Shown: positions 1-9,112, counted from the stretch's first letter. The stretch: DNA of 64,000 nt from Berkiella_A sp963976875 (GCA_963976875.1 CAXBML010000002.1:124001-188000), one strand, 5' to 3'. A program made the numbers and translations. Notes: generated by a model from the sequence alone, not told the origin.

Positions 1-534
1 AGCGTTGAGTGCATTAGGCACTTCTTGTAGGGGGATATGTGTGGTTGCCAAAGCAACAACACAGTCAGGGCTATAAAAAGTCATCAGAGGGTTGGGTTGG
101 TCACATAATTGTGCCAAGTACTCTGTATGGCCTGAAAATGGTACTCCTGCTTGATTGATAATGGCTTTGTGCACTGGGCCAGTAATCAAAGCACTGGTTA
201 TCTTTTGGCTGCATAATGTATGTGCTTTATTTAATGTATTTAATACATAGGTCGTATTTGCGGGATTTAATATCTTGGCAATACAAGGTTCTACTAAGGG
301 CTCATGGTGCACGGCAATTCGGCCACGACCATTGATTTGGGGATGCTCGGGTTCAAAATCATAAAACTCGATGTTGTGTTGTAAAGCCACAGCGCGTTGT
401 TGCAGCATATATTTGTCAGCCACTAAGACAACTTCGGCTGGTCGTTGGTGAAATGCTGCCGCTAAGCAAACATCAGGTCCAATACCGGCAGGCTCTCCTG
501 GGGTGACAGCAAGCCGGTGGAAAGGTATAGACAT
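1..534 (-). CDS. pdxA: 4-hydroxythreonine-4-phosphate dehydrogenase PdxA (N-terminal part, runs off the window)
   Basis: PdxA oxidises and decarboxylates 4-phosphohydroxy-L-threonine in the DXP-dependent pathway to pyridoxal 5'-phosphate, in the cytoplasm. The first 178 codons are present and the gene continues beyond base 1. Visible marks are TPGEPAGIGPD at residues 11-21, GPVHKAI near 119-125, and SGHTE, with His136 and Thr137 at the substrate-binding positions of E. coli PdxA. ALATTH places His166 at a metal-ligand position of the E. coli enzyme. The ATG at 534 follows the surA stop by 24 bases, so it is probably co-transcribed with surA and lptD, as in E. coli. The truncation is only the window edge; no frame break is seen. 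Confidence 0.96.
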   Translation of the reverse strand, partial: MSIPFHRLAVTPGEPAGIGPDVCLAAAFHQRPAEVVLVADKYMLQQRAVALQHNIEFYDFEPEHPQINGRGRIAVHHEPLVEPCIAKILNPANTTYVLNTLNKAHTLCSQKITSALITGPVHKAIINQAGVPFSGHTEYLAQLCDQPNPLMTFYSPDCVVALATTHIPLQEVPNALNA

Positions 535-558
535 AAATATTTTAAGTTCCTAAAATAA

Positions 559-1839
559 TTATAAATAGGTTTTGACATAAGCTTCATCGCGAAGCTGCAT
601 TTGCCAAGCTTGTAAGCGCTCTTCAAATTTACGTTGGTGTATCATTTGTCTGGCTTTTTGTTTAAGCGCGTTATCACTATCATTTTCTACTTTTTTGTCT
701 ACGAGCTCTAATATGTGCCAGCCAAAGGGGGAGTGAAAAGGTTCACTAATTGTTCCTACTTTTGTAGTTTCCATGACATCAACAAACTCCTTTACGAGCG
801 CATCTGAGGTAACCCAACCCAAATTACCCCCTTTGGCACTAGAGCCCAAATCATTAGAATGGGTCTTAGCTAGAGCTTCAAAATTTTCACCTGCTTGAAT
901 TTGCTTTTTGATGACCGACAATTTTGTTTTAGCTTCATTATCTGAAATATAATCATTTGTTTGGACGAGAATATGGCGAACATTGTATTTTGTGATTGGC
1001 ATTTCTAAGGTGTCTGGTTGGCGCTTATCTAATAATTGAATAACATGGAATCCACTTGTACTTTTTATAGGCGCAGGAATATCATTTGGTTTTAGGCCTG
1101 GAACAATGTTGACAAACAGTGTTGGCATTTCGCCCAGTTTGCGCCAGCCCAAATCTCCACCTTGTAATGCAAGGGCACTGGTAGATGTTTTCATAGCGAC
1201 TTTTGCGAACTCTGAACCTTGTTTTAATTCTGTAATCGCTTCATAGGCTTTTTGTTCGGCCAGATCTAATGCTTCTGGGGTCGGGTTTTCTGGTGTCGGA
1301 ACCAGTATATGTCCTATACGATATTCATAAGACATACCACCCAGACCACTAGGCGAATTTAGAAATTGTTGTATTTCTTGTTCTGAAACCTGTATGGCAC
1401 CATAAATATCACGTTGCTGTAACTGCTGTAGTGTTAGTTGATCTCTGATAGTTCGTCTATAGGCTTCGTATTCAATGCCTTCGGATTTAAGTTGATCGAT
1501 AAATTGCCCCATTGTCATTTTGTTTTCTTTGGCAAAATTTTGTATGACTTGGGTTAGCATGCCATCATCAACATGAATGCCAGAACGCTCTGCGATTTGT
1601 AGCTGGGCTTCTTGAACAATTAGGTGTTCCAATACTTGCTTGGTTAATGCTTCTTCATCGTCTATGCTTTGTCCTTGGCTCATTAGGTTTTGTGCAAACA
1701 TACCTGTTTGTTGTTTGAGCTGGCTTCTGGTGATAACTTTATCGTTTACAATTGCAGCGACGCGATCAAGAGGTTCTACTTTGGCAACACTGACGTTGGC
1801 CCAAAGTAACAAGCAGAGAAGTTTAATCAATTTATGCAT
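559..1839 (-). CDS. surA: Periplasmic chaperone / peptidyl-prolyl isomerase SurA
   Basis: SurA escorts unfolded beta-barrel proteins, including LptD, across the periplasm to the Bam complex. The 426-residue length matches E. coli SurA (428). A signal peptide occupies about residues 1-19 (cleavage after SVA). The N-terminal chaperone domain follows (VNDKVITRSQLKQQ, residues about 31-44), then two parvulin-type PPIase domains at about 172-270 (YRIGHILV) and 283-382 (YNVRHILV), and a short C-terminal helix. It lies between lptD and pdxA on the same strand, the order known from enterobacteria and pseudomonads. The ATG at 1839 gives the expected signal peptide. Confidence 0.97.
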   Translation of the reverse strand: MHKLIKLLCLLLWANVSVAKVEPLDRVAAIVNDKVITRSQLKQQTGMFAQNLMSQGQSIDDEEALTKQVLEHLIVQEAQLQIAERSGIHVDDGMLTQVIQNFAKENKMTMGQFIDQLKSEGIEYEAYRRTIRDQLTLQQLQQRDIYGAIQVSEQEIQQFLNSPSGLGGMSYEYRIGHILVPTPENPTPEALDLAEQKAYEAITELKQGSEFAKVAMKTSTSALALQGGDLGWRKLGEMPTLFVNIVPGLKPNDIPAPIKSTSGFHVIQLLDKRQPDTLEMPITKYNVRHILVQTNDYISDNEAKTKLSVIKKQIQAGENFEALAKTHSNDLGSSAKGGNLGWVTSDALVKEFVDVMETTKVGTISEPFHSPFGWHILELVDKKVENDSDNALKQKARQMIHQRKFEERLQAWQMQLRDEAYVKTYL

Positions 1840-1997
1840 TCTGACACCATTTCACAGGTTGAATTAAGGGGTAAAATTCAAAGGGTGAAGTATAACACTT
1901 TCAGAAGGCTTACGACACATAACAATTAGTCAGCCGACCAATACAAGCATTAAGGCATTGTTGCCGAAAAGTTCACTTTACTAATATGATCAATATG

Positions 1998-4496
1998 TTA
2001 TCCAACTTTAGGAAGTGCAACACGGTCGGCTAAGGGCGTATAACCGGGTATTTTTCTATCTAATTTTCCATCCGCCTGGTTTAAGCCCACACTGCTTAAG
2101 CCCTTGAAAACCACTTGAAACATAAATTGATTCACAAATTCTCGGCCTACCAGCGCATTACCTAATTGGCGATAACGGCTGAATACAATTTGCCAGGCGA
2201 AACAGCAGCTATTGTACTCCAGGCCACCCAAAGTCTCGATAAATTGATTGAATTCAAAATCATAGTGAACCCGGCCCAATACGTTTATTTTTTGTGTCAA
2301 AGGCATCAATATAGAGGCATCCCCCTGGCTGAGACGACCTAGGGTGGCGGTGCTTAAATTTAGGTTTTTCTCGTCATGTCGAGTGAAATAGTAATTTAGA
2401 TTGAACAAGTATTGGTCTAGAAATGGGTAATGCAAAAAGAGAGAGGCTTGTTCTATTAGCGGTCCATTTGTGCTCCATTCAACAAAAGAGCCGGCTTGTA
2501 GTTTGCTGGGTGAGGAAAACACAAACTCACTCAGGATATTCGAATGTTTGACGGATTGCCTGGGGAGCTCGCGGCTACCACACTGCCCTGGGTATGCACT
2601 TGGATCGCAAAGTCGAACTTTTTCCGGCGTAAAATAAAAAATTTCTCCTACACCCATTCTAAACCATTCAAATAAATTATCGGAATTGAGCAATTGGGTA
2701 TTTAAACTAAGTGATAGTTGATTGGCTTCATTGAGGCGATCGCCACCGCTGAAGCGGTTGTGCCGATACAATTGGGCATAGCTAAAATTAATGACGCCAG
2801 AATCAAAATTGGGATATTGGCTTTGGTCTCTATAGGGAATATAGGTGTAATATAATCTGGGGATTAACGTTTGCGTCCAGGCGCACGAATGTTTGTTATA
2901 GTTTTTTTCAAAGAAGATTCTACTATCAAGAGTATAAATGGGGGAAAAACGGTTTGGGTGATTGTCAGTCTGCGTGGGTGTATGCTTTTGATCCAAGCTA
3001 TACCCCAACCAATCCGCATAAAATGTTGGAATGACCTCACCCCAAGAACGCCTGAGCGGCAAATTAAAAGAAGGTTGTATATGGCCCCTTTGCCCCTGCA
3101 CCTGAGTTGTTTGAACGGTTGGATTACCTGGGTGCGTGAAGTTAACCATTTCGCCATTCAGCTTAAAGTTGAGTGGGCCTAAAATATTAGGGTAGTCAGC
3201 CCCAAAAAGCCATTGAGGCTGGCGTCTATAAATTTCATTGACAATATCACCCTTAAAAGCCTGCAAGACTTGGTATTCTTCTACTTTAAAAGTATGAGAC
3301 CAATTATGACCATAATAAAATGCATTAACACGTTGAGGTAAATGTATTGTACTAATGGTATGTATATCATTGCCTAAATCAACAAAGAAATTATCATCGC
3401 TGACATAGTGATAATCAATGTTGAACTGCCACTTATCTAAAGTGACATGTTGCTTTAGCACGGTACCAAATCGGTAGTTGTGGTGCCCTATGCCCTGTAT
3501 TCTTGGATCAGTAATAGAATATCCACTGGGAATCTGTGCTAAAGTACCCATTCTAAATTTTTGGTATGCTCGATCATCTGGCAAATACTGTAGATCCAAG
3601 GTTGTAGATAGATTAGTGTTAATGTATCTAAAACGTGAGGCAAGACCGGCGCCACGTTTGGAATAGCCCGACAACGATAAAGTGAAATCATAATTAGGCG
3701 CTAAGTTAAAATAGTAAGGTACAGTAATTTCCATGCCGGATTGGCTGGAGTTACCATAGGATGGGAATAAAAAGCCGCTGTGTCTTTTGTTGTCTATAGG
3801 ATATTCCAAATAGGGCCAGTAAAATACAGGCATGCCAGCCGCACGTAGACTTAAATGTTTGGCTTTGGCACGACCCGTGTCTGGAATTAAAGTTATTTTA
3901 TCTGCATGCAAACTCCAGTCTGTGTTACCGGGTGGGCAGGTTGTGAATACGGCGTCATGGAGCACAAGATTTTGGTTGGAGAGTAATTCTGTGGTGCGAC
4001 TATTGGCCCTTGCGTGCCTAGGGTACCACCGAAGGTCTGAACAATTTAATTTGAAATACTGGGTGCTATGCTCATAGAATGCGTCATCAGCCCAAATACT
4101 GATATTGGGCTGATGGAACTCAACGTGACCTTTGGCTTGTAGTGATTCCCAATTCCCATCTACTCGTTGAATATCTAGTTGGTCTGACTTTAGTGTTCTT
4201 TGGCCCTGTTGTGCAAATGCATTAAAAAAACTTGAAGTACCATTTAGTACGGTTTGACTTGAGTCAAAATCAATGTCTATGGGTAAATCAAGATCATCAC
4301 GTTGATAGTTAATATCAGTTGGCACATAGGGCTGGTAGTAGCCTTGACATAAATTAGCCTGATCTGTTTGAGCAACCCAATCGGGTGCCGCAGTAGAATC
4401 GGCGACACATGATTTTTTGTTAACTGCAGATGCATTTGTACTAATACTAAAGGCAATAAACAGAGAACAAATGAACATACAGTTTGTTAGGTGCAC
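1998..4496 (-). CDS. lptD: LPS-assembly outer-membrane protein LptD
   Basis: LptD is the 26-strand outer-membrane barrel that, with LptE, inserts lipopolysaccharide into the outer leaflet. The 832 residues comprise a signal peptide ending near residue 24, an N-terminal OstA/LptA-like jellyroll (about 80-230) and a large C-terminal barrel. Cysteines match the E. coli disulfide pattern: one just after the signal peptide (C30, with a further C50), one in FTTCPPG after the jellyroll, and an adjacent pair in NSCCFAW near the C terminus. The frame opens with GTG at 4496; an ATG seven codons later also leaves a usable signal peptide and neither has a clear ribosome-binding site. It is upstream of surA, its own chaperone, after a 158-base gap. 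Confidence 0.97.
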   Translation of the reverse strand: MHLTNCMFICSLFIAFSISTNASAVNKKSCVADSTAAPDWVAQTDQANLCQGYYQPYVPTDINYQRDDLDLPIDIDFDSSQTVLNGTSSFFNAFAQQGQRTLKSDQLDIQRVDGNWESLQAKGHVEFHQPNISIWADDAFYEHSTQYFKLNCSDLRWYPRHARANSRTTELLSNQNLVLHDAVFTTCPPGNTDWSLHADKITLIPDTGRAKAKHLSLRAAGMPVFYWPYLEYPIDNKRHSGFLFPSYGNSSQSGMEITVPYYFNLAPNYDFTLSLSGYSKRGAGLASRFRYINTNLSTTLDLQYLPDDRAYQKFRMGTLAQIPSGYSITDPRIQGIGHHNYRFGTVLKQHVTLDKWQFNIDYHYVSDDNFFVDLGNDIHTISTIHLPQRVNAFYYGHNWSHTFKVEEYQVLQAFKGDIVNEIYRRQPQWLFGADYPNILGPLNFKLNGEMVNFTHPGNPTVQTTQVQGQRGHIQPSFNLPLRRSWGEVIPTFYADWLGYSLDQKHTPTQTDNHPNRFSPIYTLDSRIFFEKNYNKHSCAWTQTLIPRLYYTYIPYRDQSQYPNFDSGVINFSYAQLYRHNRFSGGDRLNEANQLSLSLNTQLLNSDNLFEWFRMGVGEIFYFTPEKVRLCDPSAYPGQCGSRELPRQSVKHSNILSEFVFSSPSKLQAGSFVEWSTNGPLIEQASLFLHYPFLDQYLFNLNYYFTRHDEKNLNLSTATLGRLSQGDASILMPLTQKINVLGRVHYDFEFNQFIETLGGLEYNSCCFAWQIVFSRYRQLGNALVGREFVNQFMFQVVFKGLSSVGLNQADGKLDRKIPGYTPLADRVALPKVG

Positions 4497-4618
4497 AGCT
4501 TGTCTTAAGTTAGGTTTTATTCAAAATTATTATCTGTGCCTATATATAGTATTTTAAAGATTGGCACGGCGCGAAGAGTATATTTGCATAGTGATTGCTG
4601 GCTGTAAACAAAAAATAG

Positions 4619-4638
4619 CTCTAACATATAGGTTAGAG
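4619..4638. promoter_or_regulatory. Perfect inverted repeat upstream of amgK
   Basis: Seven-base arms (4619-4625 and 4632-4638) separated by six bases lie 32 bases before the amgK start, in the 174-base region between the divergent lptD and amgK genes. It could be an operator or a leader hairpin; nothing in the sequence decides which. Confidence 0.3.
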
Positions 4639-4670
4639 TCGTTACAAAAATTATAGAGTTATAGAGAAAG

Positions 4671-5702
4671 ATGGACAACAAACTTTATCGATGGGTAAAA
4701 AGCACATTATCTGACAAAACAGCCCATTGTGAGCCATTGGCTGGGGATGCGAGTGCACGCCAATATTTTAGAGTGCAATGTGGATTGAATCATTATATAG
4801 CAATGGTTTCTCCTCCAAAGCAAATACCTTTATTGCCTTTTGTCGAGATAGCTCGGGCTTGGGCTGGGCATGGAATTAAGGTGCCTGAATTGATATCTAT
4901 GGATTTAGGGCAAGGCTTCGCTTTGATGACAGATTTTGGTAATGTTGCACTGCAGGATAAATTATCCGGTCATAATGTAGATTATTTTTACCATAAGGCT
5001 TTAGAAGCATTAGTAAAAATTCAAATCGCACCACAACCTTCTGATTATGCTTACCCCATGTTTGATACAGATCATATCTTTACAGAGCTGGGCTATTTTA
5101 GTGAGTGGTGTGTGGATAAGTTATTAGGCTTAAAAGATAAAACAGATCAGCTAATGTTAAAAGACTTATATCTTCAGTTGGTAAAATCTTGCCAAGAACA
5201 ACCACAAGTTGTAGTGCATAGAGACTACCATTGTCGCAATATTATGGTTTTGCCTAATGCTAATGGTGATAATATTGGCATAATAGACTTTCAGGATGCG
5301 GTGATCGGGCCTATCACCTACGATTGGGTTTCTTTGACTAAAGATTGCTATGTACAGTGGCCTAGAGAGAAAATTGAATCCTGGCTAAAAGATTTTTATG
5401 ATGCCTGCCAACAGCAAAAATCATTTAATTTGCCCTCTTTTGATGTTTTCCAGTTATGGTTTGATATGACAGGATTACAGCGACATTTAAAAGTATTGGG
5501 TATTTTTTCCAGATTGAGCTTAAGAGATGGAAAATCAGCTTACTTACAAGATGCGCCAAGGATCATGGATTATATTTTTCAAGTATGTGATAGGTATACA
5601 ACTTTGCAAGATTTTCAAAAGTGGCTTGAGGTGAAATTTTGGCCCGCATTAAAAGAGGCGATTGAGCCTTCTTCTCATGTAAATATTAGTGGGGTCGGTT
5701 AA
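4671..5702 (+). CDS. amgK: N-acetylmuramate/N-acetylglucosamine anomeric kinase AmgK
   Basis: AmgK phosphorylates MurNAc and GlcNAc at the anomeric position in the peptidoglycan-recycling pathway that bypasses de novo UDP-MurNAc synthesis in pseudomonads. The 343 residues show an aminoglycoside-phosphotransferase fold: a glycine-rich N-lobe (LAGDASARQYFRV), the catalytic HRDYHCRN loop with Asp185, and the metal-binding IIDFQDA segment. The ATG at 4671 is preceded by an AGAGAAAG ribosome-binding site. It is followed after two bases by the uridylyltransferase MurU, its pathway partner, and is divergent from lptD, the arrangement known in Pseudomonas. Substrate is inferred from this pairing. Confidence 0.92.
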   Translation: MDNKLYRWVKSTLSDKTAHCEPLAGDASARQYFRVQCGLNHYIAMVSPPKQIPLLPFVEIARAWAGHGIKVPELISMDLGQGFALMTDFGNVALQDKLSGHNVDYFYHKALEALVKIQIAPQPSDYAYPMFDTDHIFTELGYFSEWCVDKLLGLKDKTDQLMLKDLYLQLVKSCQEQPQVVVHRDYHCRNIMVLPNANGDNIGIIDFQDAVIGPITYDWVSLTKDCYVQWPREKIESWLKDFYDACQQQKSFNLPSFDVFQLWFDMTGLQRHLKVLGIFSRLSLRDGKSAYLQDAPRIMDYIFQVCDRYTTLQDFQKWLEVKFWPALKEAIEPSSHVNISGVG

Positions 5703-5704
5703 AG

Positions 5705-6397
5705 ATGAAAGCAATGATTTTAGCGGCAGGCAGAGGCAAACGACTGAGACCCTTAACGGATGAGTGTCCAAAACCATTAATTAAAGTGAGTGGCAAGCCA
5801 CTTCTTGACTACCATATTGAAAACCTTTCTCAGGCGGGTGTTGAAGAAATTATCATCAATATTTCGCATTTAGGTCAGCGTATTCAAGATTACATCGCAT
5901 CCAAACAAAAAATATGGGATTTAGTCATTCGTTTTTCTTATGAGCCAGAAGCATTAGAGGTAGGGGGCGGGATTTTTAAAGCTTTGCCGATGCTTGGCAC
6001 GGAGCCTTTTATTATTGTAAATGGCGATGTTTGGACAGATTATAATTATAGCGTTTTGCCGACAGAGCCTGGTGGACTGGCACATTTAGTTTTAGTGAAT
6101 AATCCACCCCATAATATTAATGGAGACTTTGGATTGCGGGCGGATGGTTTTGTCGTGCCTGATCCTTACTTAGGTAAATACACTTACTCAGGGATTAGTG
6201 TGTTACGGCCTGAATTATTTGCCTACAGCCAGGCAGGGGCATTTGCATTTGCCCCATTATTAGAAAGTGCAATGGCTCAAAATGCTTTGGTTGGAGAGTT
6301 TTATGGGGGTGTATGGTCAGATGTGGGAACATATGAGCGCTTGCAAACCCTAGAGAATGCTTTAGCATTGAGCAAAATATCACGAAAAATATCATAA
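5705..6397 (+). CDS. murU: N-acetylmuramate alpha-1-phosphate uridylyltransferase MurU
   Basis: MurU makes UDP-MurNAc from MurNAc-1-phosphate and UTP, the step after AmgK in cell-wall recycling. The 230 residues start with the nucleotidyltransferase signature MILAAGRGKRLRPLT followed by CPKPLI, and VNGDVWTDY around residue 105 supplies a metal-binding aspartate. Length is normal for the family (about 223). The two-base spacing from amgK indicates one transcript. A glucose-1-phosphate thymidylyltransferase-like role is the alternative from fold alone, but it lacks the longer C-terminal part and the neighbour argues for MurU. Confidence 0.92.
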   Translation: MKAMILAAGRGKRLRPLTDECPKPLIKVSGKPLLDYHIENLSQAGVEEIIINISHLGQRIQDYIASKQKIWDLVIRFSYEPEALEVGGGIFKALPMLGTEPFIIVNGDVWTDYNYSVLPTEPGGLAHLVLVNNPPHNINGDFGLRADGFVVPDPYLGKYTYSGISVLRPELFAYSQAGAFAFAPLLESAMAQNALVGEFYGGVWSDVGTYERLQTLENALALSKISRKIS

Positions 6398-6406
6398 GTT
6401 TTTTTC

Positions 6407-7198
6407 ATGCAAAATATTGGCAAAATATTGGGCTTCCTAGTCGGAGGACTCATGTTGGGCCCATTTGGTTCAGTTGCAGGATTATTGATAGGTCACTTCC
6501 TTGATTTAGGTCGTGGGCAAGAGCAAATTAAACAACAAGCGAATCAACTTCGTGGGGCAAGGAAAGTTTTCTTTCAAACCACGTTTTCTGTAATGGGATA
6601 TTTGGCAAAAGTAGATGGACGAGTCAGCGAGAAAGAAATCCAAGTCGCAAGAGAGATTATGTCGCAACTGGGTTTAAACCAAGCGCAGAAATTAAGAGCC
6701 ATGCATTTTTTTAACTATGGAAAATCTACCGAGTTTAATTTTAATCAGCAGATAGATGAATTTTACCAAAACTGTGGTGCTCAGCCATATTTGGTAGAGC
6801 TATTTATGGAAGTTCAGTTAAAAAGTATTTTGGCAGATAATCATCAGAATCAATATAAACAGTATGCGCTCAAGCAGATTTGTCAAAGGCTGAATTTCTC
6901 TAACAGTGCAATAGAGAGTCTTTTATATCAGTATCAATCAGAGCAGGCTTATCAGAAAAGAAATACAACGCGCTCTACTGGTGATGAGTTGTCCGCAGCA
7001 TATATTAGGCTTGGTGTAACAAGAGATACGGATGACAAGGCGATTAAAAAAGCATACAAAAAATTAGTCAGTCAAAATCATCCGGATAAGCTCGTAGCCA
7101 AGGGCTTGCCTGAAGAAATGGTTAAAATGGCGACTGAAAAAATGCAAAAGATACAAAGCTCTTATGACTTAATATGTAAGACCCGAGGAATTAGGTAA
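6407..7198 (+). CDS. djlA: Membrane-anchored DnaJ-like co-chaperone DjlA
   Basis: DjlA is an inner-membrane J-protein that stimulates DnaK ATPase at the membrane surface. The 263 residues contain a single glycine-rich membrane segment at the N terminus (about 5-30), a TerB-like helical domain (about 50-150, with VDGRVSEKEIQ) and a C-terminal J domain (about 195-263) carrying the essential HPD at residues 225-227. The architecture and length match the family (E. coli 271). It follows murU by nine bases and is probably in the same transcript; djlA also sits near lptD in E. coli. Its last eight bases overlap the end of the convergent small gene on the other strand. Confidence 0.94.
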   Translation: MQNIGKILGFLVGGLMLGPFGSVAGLLIGHFLDLGRGQEQIKQQANQLRGARKVFFQTTFSVMGYLAKVDGRVSEKEIQVAREIMSQLGLNQAQKLRAMHFFNYGKSTEFNFNQQIDEFYQNCGAQPYLVELFMEVQLKSILADNHQNQYKQYALKQICQRLNFSNSAIESLLYQYQSEQAYQKRNTTRSTGDELSAAYIRLGVTRDTDDKAIKKAYKKLVSQNHPDKLVAKGLPEEMVKMATEKMQKIQSSYDLICKTRGIR

Positions 7199-7607
7199 TT
7201 TCACCAACTATTTCTTTTTCGAAGATTTGATTCTGTTGCTTGTCTTTTTTTAAGACTAGGATTGCATCACTTTTTTCTCGAATATATTGCAAGGCTTGGG
7301 TGGTATTTTTTATATTGCTGGCTTGGTGAAAAGCTTGAGGTGAACCTGCAATAACGTGGCATAGAGGCATTATAGACATCAATGTTTTTTTGCTAGCGGA
7401 CTTTTCTTTGTACTCTAATTCTAATATGACGGTTTTATGTTGAATGTGTGCTGCGATGATCGCTTGTCGAGATTTTTGCAGTGATGCTTTGGTAGAAAGC
7501 TCTGTCATGTTGAGCAATAAGGCGTGTTTTTTATTGACTGGTTGAGATTCAATACACTCTAATATCGTCATATCGAAAAAGTGTGCTGGTTTTTTTTCAG
7601 TGACCAT
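7191..7607 (-). CDS. Hypothetical protein, 138 residues
   Basis: No family is recognised. The protein is soluble-looking with no signal peptide or membrane segment, rich in Lys and Gln, and alternates hydrophobic beta-like stretches (HALLLNM, KTVILELEY, DAILVLKK) with helices, suggesting a small alpha/beta fold. The ATG at 7607 has an AAGGAA-like ribosome-binding site about 11 bases upstream. Its 3' end overlaps the end of djlA by eight bases tail to tail. The uninterrupted frame and plausible start support a real gene, but conservation cannot be judged here. Confidence 0.6.
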   Translation of the reverse strand: MVTEKKPAHFFDMTILECIESQPVNKKHALLLNMTELSTKASLQKSRQAIIAAHIQHKTVILELEYKEKSASKKTLMSIMPLCHVIAGSPQAFHQASNIKNTTQALQYIREKSDAILVLKKDKQQNQIFEKEIVGEIT

Positions 7608-7677
7608 GATTTTGCCGGTTCCTTTGGCTAGTAATTATACTATTTTACATGGTTGCTCGAAATGTTGCATGAGGAAA

Positions 7678-7715
7678 ATTTTTCCCCTCTCTAGGTGCCA
7701 GAAGAAGGGAAAAAT
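7678..7715. terminator. Inverted repeat between the TetR gene and the small unknown gene
   Basis: Nine-base perfect arms (7678-7686 and 7707-7715) rich in A/T at the base and GGG/CCC at the top lie just downstream of the TetR stop. There is no long T-run after it on the minus strand, so a termination role is only plausible. Confidence 0.35.
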
Positions 7716-7736
7716 CATCTTAGCTAGGTTAAGTGC

Positions 7737-8303
7737 TTAAACAGCCTGCAGCCAATCTTCTAAGTTTTTACTTTGTTTGGTCAAAACATCAGGAGAATGA
7801 AATGTGACAGACATCAAACTCATTCCTTGTATATTGGCTAATAAATGCTCGGCAAGTGGCTTAGACTCTTCGCCTTTGCCTAGTTGTGAAAATTGCCCTT
7901 CAACCCATTTTAAAATATCGTGCAATAAAGTAGCGGCTGATTCAGAAATACCACCACCTTGCTTGCCTAGTTCTTGGCAAAGGCTGCCAATCATACAACC
8001 AAATCTGGACAGCGTATCGGATTGCTCAACGTGATGGTTTAGAAGAGCGACTAATCTTTGTTTGATATCAGGAATTTGTTCCCACTGTTGAAATAATATT
8101 CTCCAATCACTAGCACGCTTTTTCAAAACCGCATCCATGATCGCGTCTTTTGTTTTGAAATAATAGTAAACGTTACCAAGAGGTACATCTGCTAATTTTG
8201 CAATGTCTGCTAAAGTGGTCGTGTGAAAAGTTTGTTCATAGATTAACTTGTCAGCTGACTGTATCAAGCGTTCTCTTTTATCATTTCGTGGAGCTCTTGT
8301 CAT
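7737..8303 (-). CDS. TetR/AcrR-family transcriptional regulator
   Basis: A ligand-responsive repressor with an N-terminal helix-turn-helix and a C-terminal ligand/dimer domain. The TetR signature is clear: IQSADKLIYEQTF, TLADIAKLADVP, GNVYYYFKTKDAIMDAVL in the first 65 residues. The start chosen is the ATG at 8303 (188 residues), which has a GAGGGA ribosome-binding site seven bases upstream; an ATG five codons earlier at 8318 is also possible. It is divergent from the PagL-like gene at 8549, and a 15-base palindrome at 8359-8373 is a candidate binding site. The inducer and target genes are not evident; autoregulation is the simplest inference. Confidence 0.93.
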   Translation of the reverse strand: MTRAPRNDKRERLIQSADKLIYEQTFHTTTLADIAKLADVPLGNVYYYFKTKDAIMDAVLKKRASDWRILFQQWEQIPDIKQRLVALLNHHVEQSDTLSRFGCMIGSLCQELGKQGGGISESAATLLHDILKWVEGQFSQLGKGEESKPLAEHLLANIQGMSLMSVTFHSPDVLTKQSKNLEDWLQAV

Positions 8304-8358
8304 TTGGAAATCCCTCATAGCGACACCGATCCTAATTTTATCTGTTGTTATTATTAAT

Positions 8359-8373
8359 TTTAACTTAGTTAAA
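8359..8373. promoter_or_regulatory. Candidate TetR-family operator (15-base palindrome)
   Basis: TTTAACT-T-AGTTAAA is a perfect palindrome around one central base, 55 bases upstream of the preferred TetR start and in the divergent region shared with the PagL-like gene. The size and position fit an autoregulatory TetR operator. The rest of this 245-base gap is AT-rich and shows no other gene. Confidence 0.45.
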
Positions 8374-8548
8374 CGAGAAAGGCTGGAATCTTAACATATG
8401 TTGCGCTACTTGTCATAGAGGGTGGTTTGTTTTGGCATTTATACTGGAGATATTCTGTGCAAATAATATGGATATTAAAAGCGCTGATTATGGCAGATAT
8501 AAAAACATTAGCTAGACTAATAATTAAGAAGCTAGTCTGGGGAAAAAA

Positions 8549-9112
8549 ATGTTAGTTAAAAAACAAATAATAATAACTGCTTTATTATCAGCTTTGTATT
8601 CAAGTTACGCTGCTGCCAACTTAGGATTTGATTTTAGTAGCGGTGAGGGCATCATGGATATTAAGCCCTATCGTTTGGGCGTTTCTTGGGACTTCGGTTC
8701 TATTTGGCGAGAAGAAGAGAATTGGGGGCTCAATGCGATATGGGAGTCTAGCGTCTCTCGCTGGGATCGCAATGATACCAAGTCGGTTGGTAATAATAAT
8801 CGTATGGATGTTGTCACAACGGGCCCAATGTTTCGTTGGCAACGGCAAGCACCTTTTTCACCATTCCATATAATGCCTTATCTTGAACTGGGTGTGGGTG
8901 CTTCTTGGCTTTCGGATACGGAAATTGGGGGGCGGCGTTTATCGCTGCATTTCCAATTTGAAGATAAAGTCGGTATTGGTGTGCGTTTTGGTCGAAATGG
9001 AAAATATGATTTAAGTTTGCGGGGTTACCATTATTCCAATGCCTCATTAAAAAGACCTAATAGTGGTGTGAATTTAGCCATGATCAGTTTTGGATACTGG
9101 CTAGACAACTAA
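8549..9112 (+). CDS. PagL-like lipid A 3-O-deacylase (acyloxyacyl hydrolase family)
   Basis: PagL-family outer-membrane hydrolases remove the 3-O-linked acyl chain from lipid A and so alter host recognition. The 187 residues have a signal peptide (cleavage near residue 23, after AAA) and a sequence typical of a small eight-stranded barrel: alternating strands, LGVSWDF, PYLELGVGASWL and an aromatic C-terminal strand. The active-site segment HYSNASLKRPN holds His161 and Ser163. In P. aeruginosa PagL, as I recall it, the third triad residue is a Glu fourteen positions after the His; here that position is Asn175. It is divergent from a TetR gene. The family call is firm, activity less so. Confidence 0.82.
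   Translation: MLVKKQIIITALLSALYSSYAAANLGFDFSSGEGIMDIKPYRLGVSWDFGSIWREEENWGLNAIWESSVSRWDRNDTKSVGNNNRMDVVTTGPMFRWQRQAPFSPFHIMPYLELGVGASWLSDTEIGGRRLSLHFQFEDKVGIGVRFGRNGKYDLSLRGYHYSNASLKRPNSGVNLAMISFGYWLDN

Noticed and set aside
2864..3182. Open frames of about 100 codons on both strands inside lptD
   Set aside because: They lie wholly within a well-supported gene in other frames, lack plausible starts and show no recognisable composition.
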